The notes beneath the pieces were generated by a model, which searched no databases, was not told the DNA's origin, and worked only from the letters and a program-made list of their open reading frames with translations. A stretch of DNA of 44,325 nt, taken from the NCBI GenBank assembly GCA_016938235.1, contig JAFGVA010000233.1, positions 1 through 44,325 of the forward strand, in the 5' to 3' direction. Position 1 is the first letter of the stretch; the number at the start of each line of letters is the position of its first letter. The translations under genes were made by a program, and so were the position numbers. This document shows, in pieces, positions 43,791-44,325 of this stretch. The stretch comes from Bacteroidales bacterium (GTDB lineage Bacteria; Bacteroidota; Bacteroidia; Bacteroidales; UBA10428).

Positions 43791-44144
43791 TCAAAGGTAT
43801 GATTCAAGCTCCCGGATAACATTCGAAAAGTCACAAAAAATCATTTGATCATCAATACGAATTACTTTATACCCGGCGTTTGTAAGGAACTTATCTTTTT
43901 CTTTGTCTTTTTCAAAATTATCGTGGTGTGAATAGCCATCTACTTCTATAGCTAATTTCTTGCTTCTGCAAACAAAGTCAACAATATAGTTGCCAATGGG
44001 GAATTGCCTGTTGAATTGCAAATCATGAAATTTTCTTCCTTTAAGCAGATTATCCCATAGTATGACTTCGCCTTTCGTTGAATGCTTCCGCAAGCCACGA
44101 GCCAGGCCTTTTAGTTTTTTATTATACCCGGATTTATTGTCCAA
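43791..44144 (-). CDS. DUF559 (Vsr-like) endonuclease-domain protein
   Basis: A 117-residue protein of the DUF559 family, small restriction-endonuclease-fold proteins related to very-short-patch repair nucleases. Features are the N-terminal LARGLRKHSTKGEVILWDNL segment, FNRQFPIGNYIVDFVCRSK, and KLAIEVDGYSHHD, which give the D...E-x-D pattern of PD-(D/E)xK enzymes, followed by DKFLTNAGYKVIRIDD. Catalysis on DNA is inferred from the fold. It is a stand-alone gene, enclosed by inverted G/C-rich repeats only 4 bases after its stop and 42 bases before its start, which suggests it travels with them. Confidence 0.85.
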   Translation of the reverse strand: MDNKSGYNKKLKGLARGLRKHSTKGEVILWDNLLKGRKFHDLQFNRQFPIGNYIVDFVCRSKKLAIEVDGYSHHDNFEKDKEKDKFLTNAGYKVIRIDDQMIFCDFSNVIRELESYL

Positions 44145-44186
44145 TTTGCAGGGTTCAAATGTTTATGTAAAGGTATTCAAAAATGT

Positions 44187-44221
44187 CAATCCCCCTGCCC
44201 CCTTCTCCAAGGGGGATTAAG
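44187..44221 (-). repeat. G/C-rich repeat, copy 3 (inverted relative to copies 1 and 2)
   Basis: TCAATCCCCCTGCCCCCTTC continuing to TCCAAGGGGGATTAA. Its reverse complement has the same C-run, GGAGAA and G-run order as copy 2, so copies 2 and 3 form an inverted pair around the DUF559 gene. Confidence 0.8.
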
Positions 44222-44298
44222 ATATAAAAGAATCAAACAGTTTCGCAAGAGCACCCAACCGAAGACAGAAAAGAATAGCGGTATTAGCGGTACTTGAC

Positions 44299-44325
44299 TA
44301 TTTCGAATTAGAGGGTTCAACAAAC
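44299..44325 (+). repeat. 53-bp direct repeat, copy C (cut by window edge)
   Basis: The first 27 bases of the repeat, TATTTCGAATTAGAGGGTTC then AACAAAC, differing from copy B at two positions. The copy is truncated by the end of the window, so more copies probably lie beyond it. Confidence 0.7.

Noticed and set aside
43435-44325. A CRISPR array formed by the repeats near the window end
   Set aside because: The repeats are too long and imperfect, spacers are of very different size, one interval contains a gene, and no cas gene is present.

Overview
The window reads as a chromosomal segment of a low-GC member of the phylum Bacteroidetes, most likely an environmental Bacteroidales/Marinilabiliales-type organism. 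The grounds are: a PorZ protein of the type IX secretion system; promoters of the Bacteroidetes form TTG-N19-TAnnTTTG, seen cleanly before ilvE, argR and siaC; near absence of Shine-Dalgarno sequences; lipoproteins with acidic residues after the lipobox Cys; and families such as DUF3667, SiaC/DUF1987, DUF2797 and two-component-type propellers. Family names are from recognition of protein sequence, not from a search.

Layout. 1-62: tail of an IS630-like transposase cut by the window edge. 88-5368 (minus): universal stress protein, a strong terminator, then rdgB-porZ-methyltransferase-DUF2797. 5710-15947: housekeeping and envelope genes (ilvE, a TonB-like protein, a class IV aminotransferase, an M1 metallopeptidase, DUF3667, a membrane-anchored AraC regulator and several unknown exported proteins). 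16212-19316: a four-gene cluster of exported proteins (two alpha/beta-hydrolase lipoproteins, a small lipoprotein, a probable outer-membrane barrel). 19392-39659: a nitrogen/arginine/proline block: carB with a Nudix gene (minus), divergent from argR-argG-argH-proB-like-proB-proA; then citrate synthase, gltB-gltD behind a leader-peptide attenuator, and a thioredoxin-like lipid-side protein overlapping carA. 39661-44325: accessory region with a MITE-like element, propeller and barrel proteins, siaC, a ferredoxin-flavodoxin gene broken by an in-frame stop, and a repeat-rich tail with a DUF559 endonuclease gene between inverted G/C-rich repeats.

How the genes work together. Carbamoyl phosphate (carA, carB) feeds arginine synthesis, finished by argG and argH; proB and proA start proline synthesis from glutamate; gltBD makes glutamate from 2-oxoglutarate, and citrate synthase supplies carbon toward 2-oxoglutarate. 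ArgR probably controls its own operon: a perfect TGAAT-N4-ATTCA operator lies directly against the argR start codon.

The observations I rate highest are: an apparently complete transcription attenuator (18-codon leader, mutually exclusive 9-bp antiterminator and 9-bp terminator stems) before gltB; an intact but catalytically degraded glutamate-5-kinase paralogue placed directly before proB; an exported alpha/beta hydrolase whose nucleophile Ser is replaced by Glu; and the DUF559 gene enclosed by inverted repeats as a possible small mobile unit. No rRNA, tRNA, CRISPR array or prophage was recognised.
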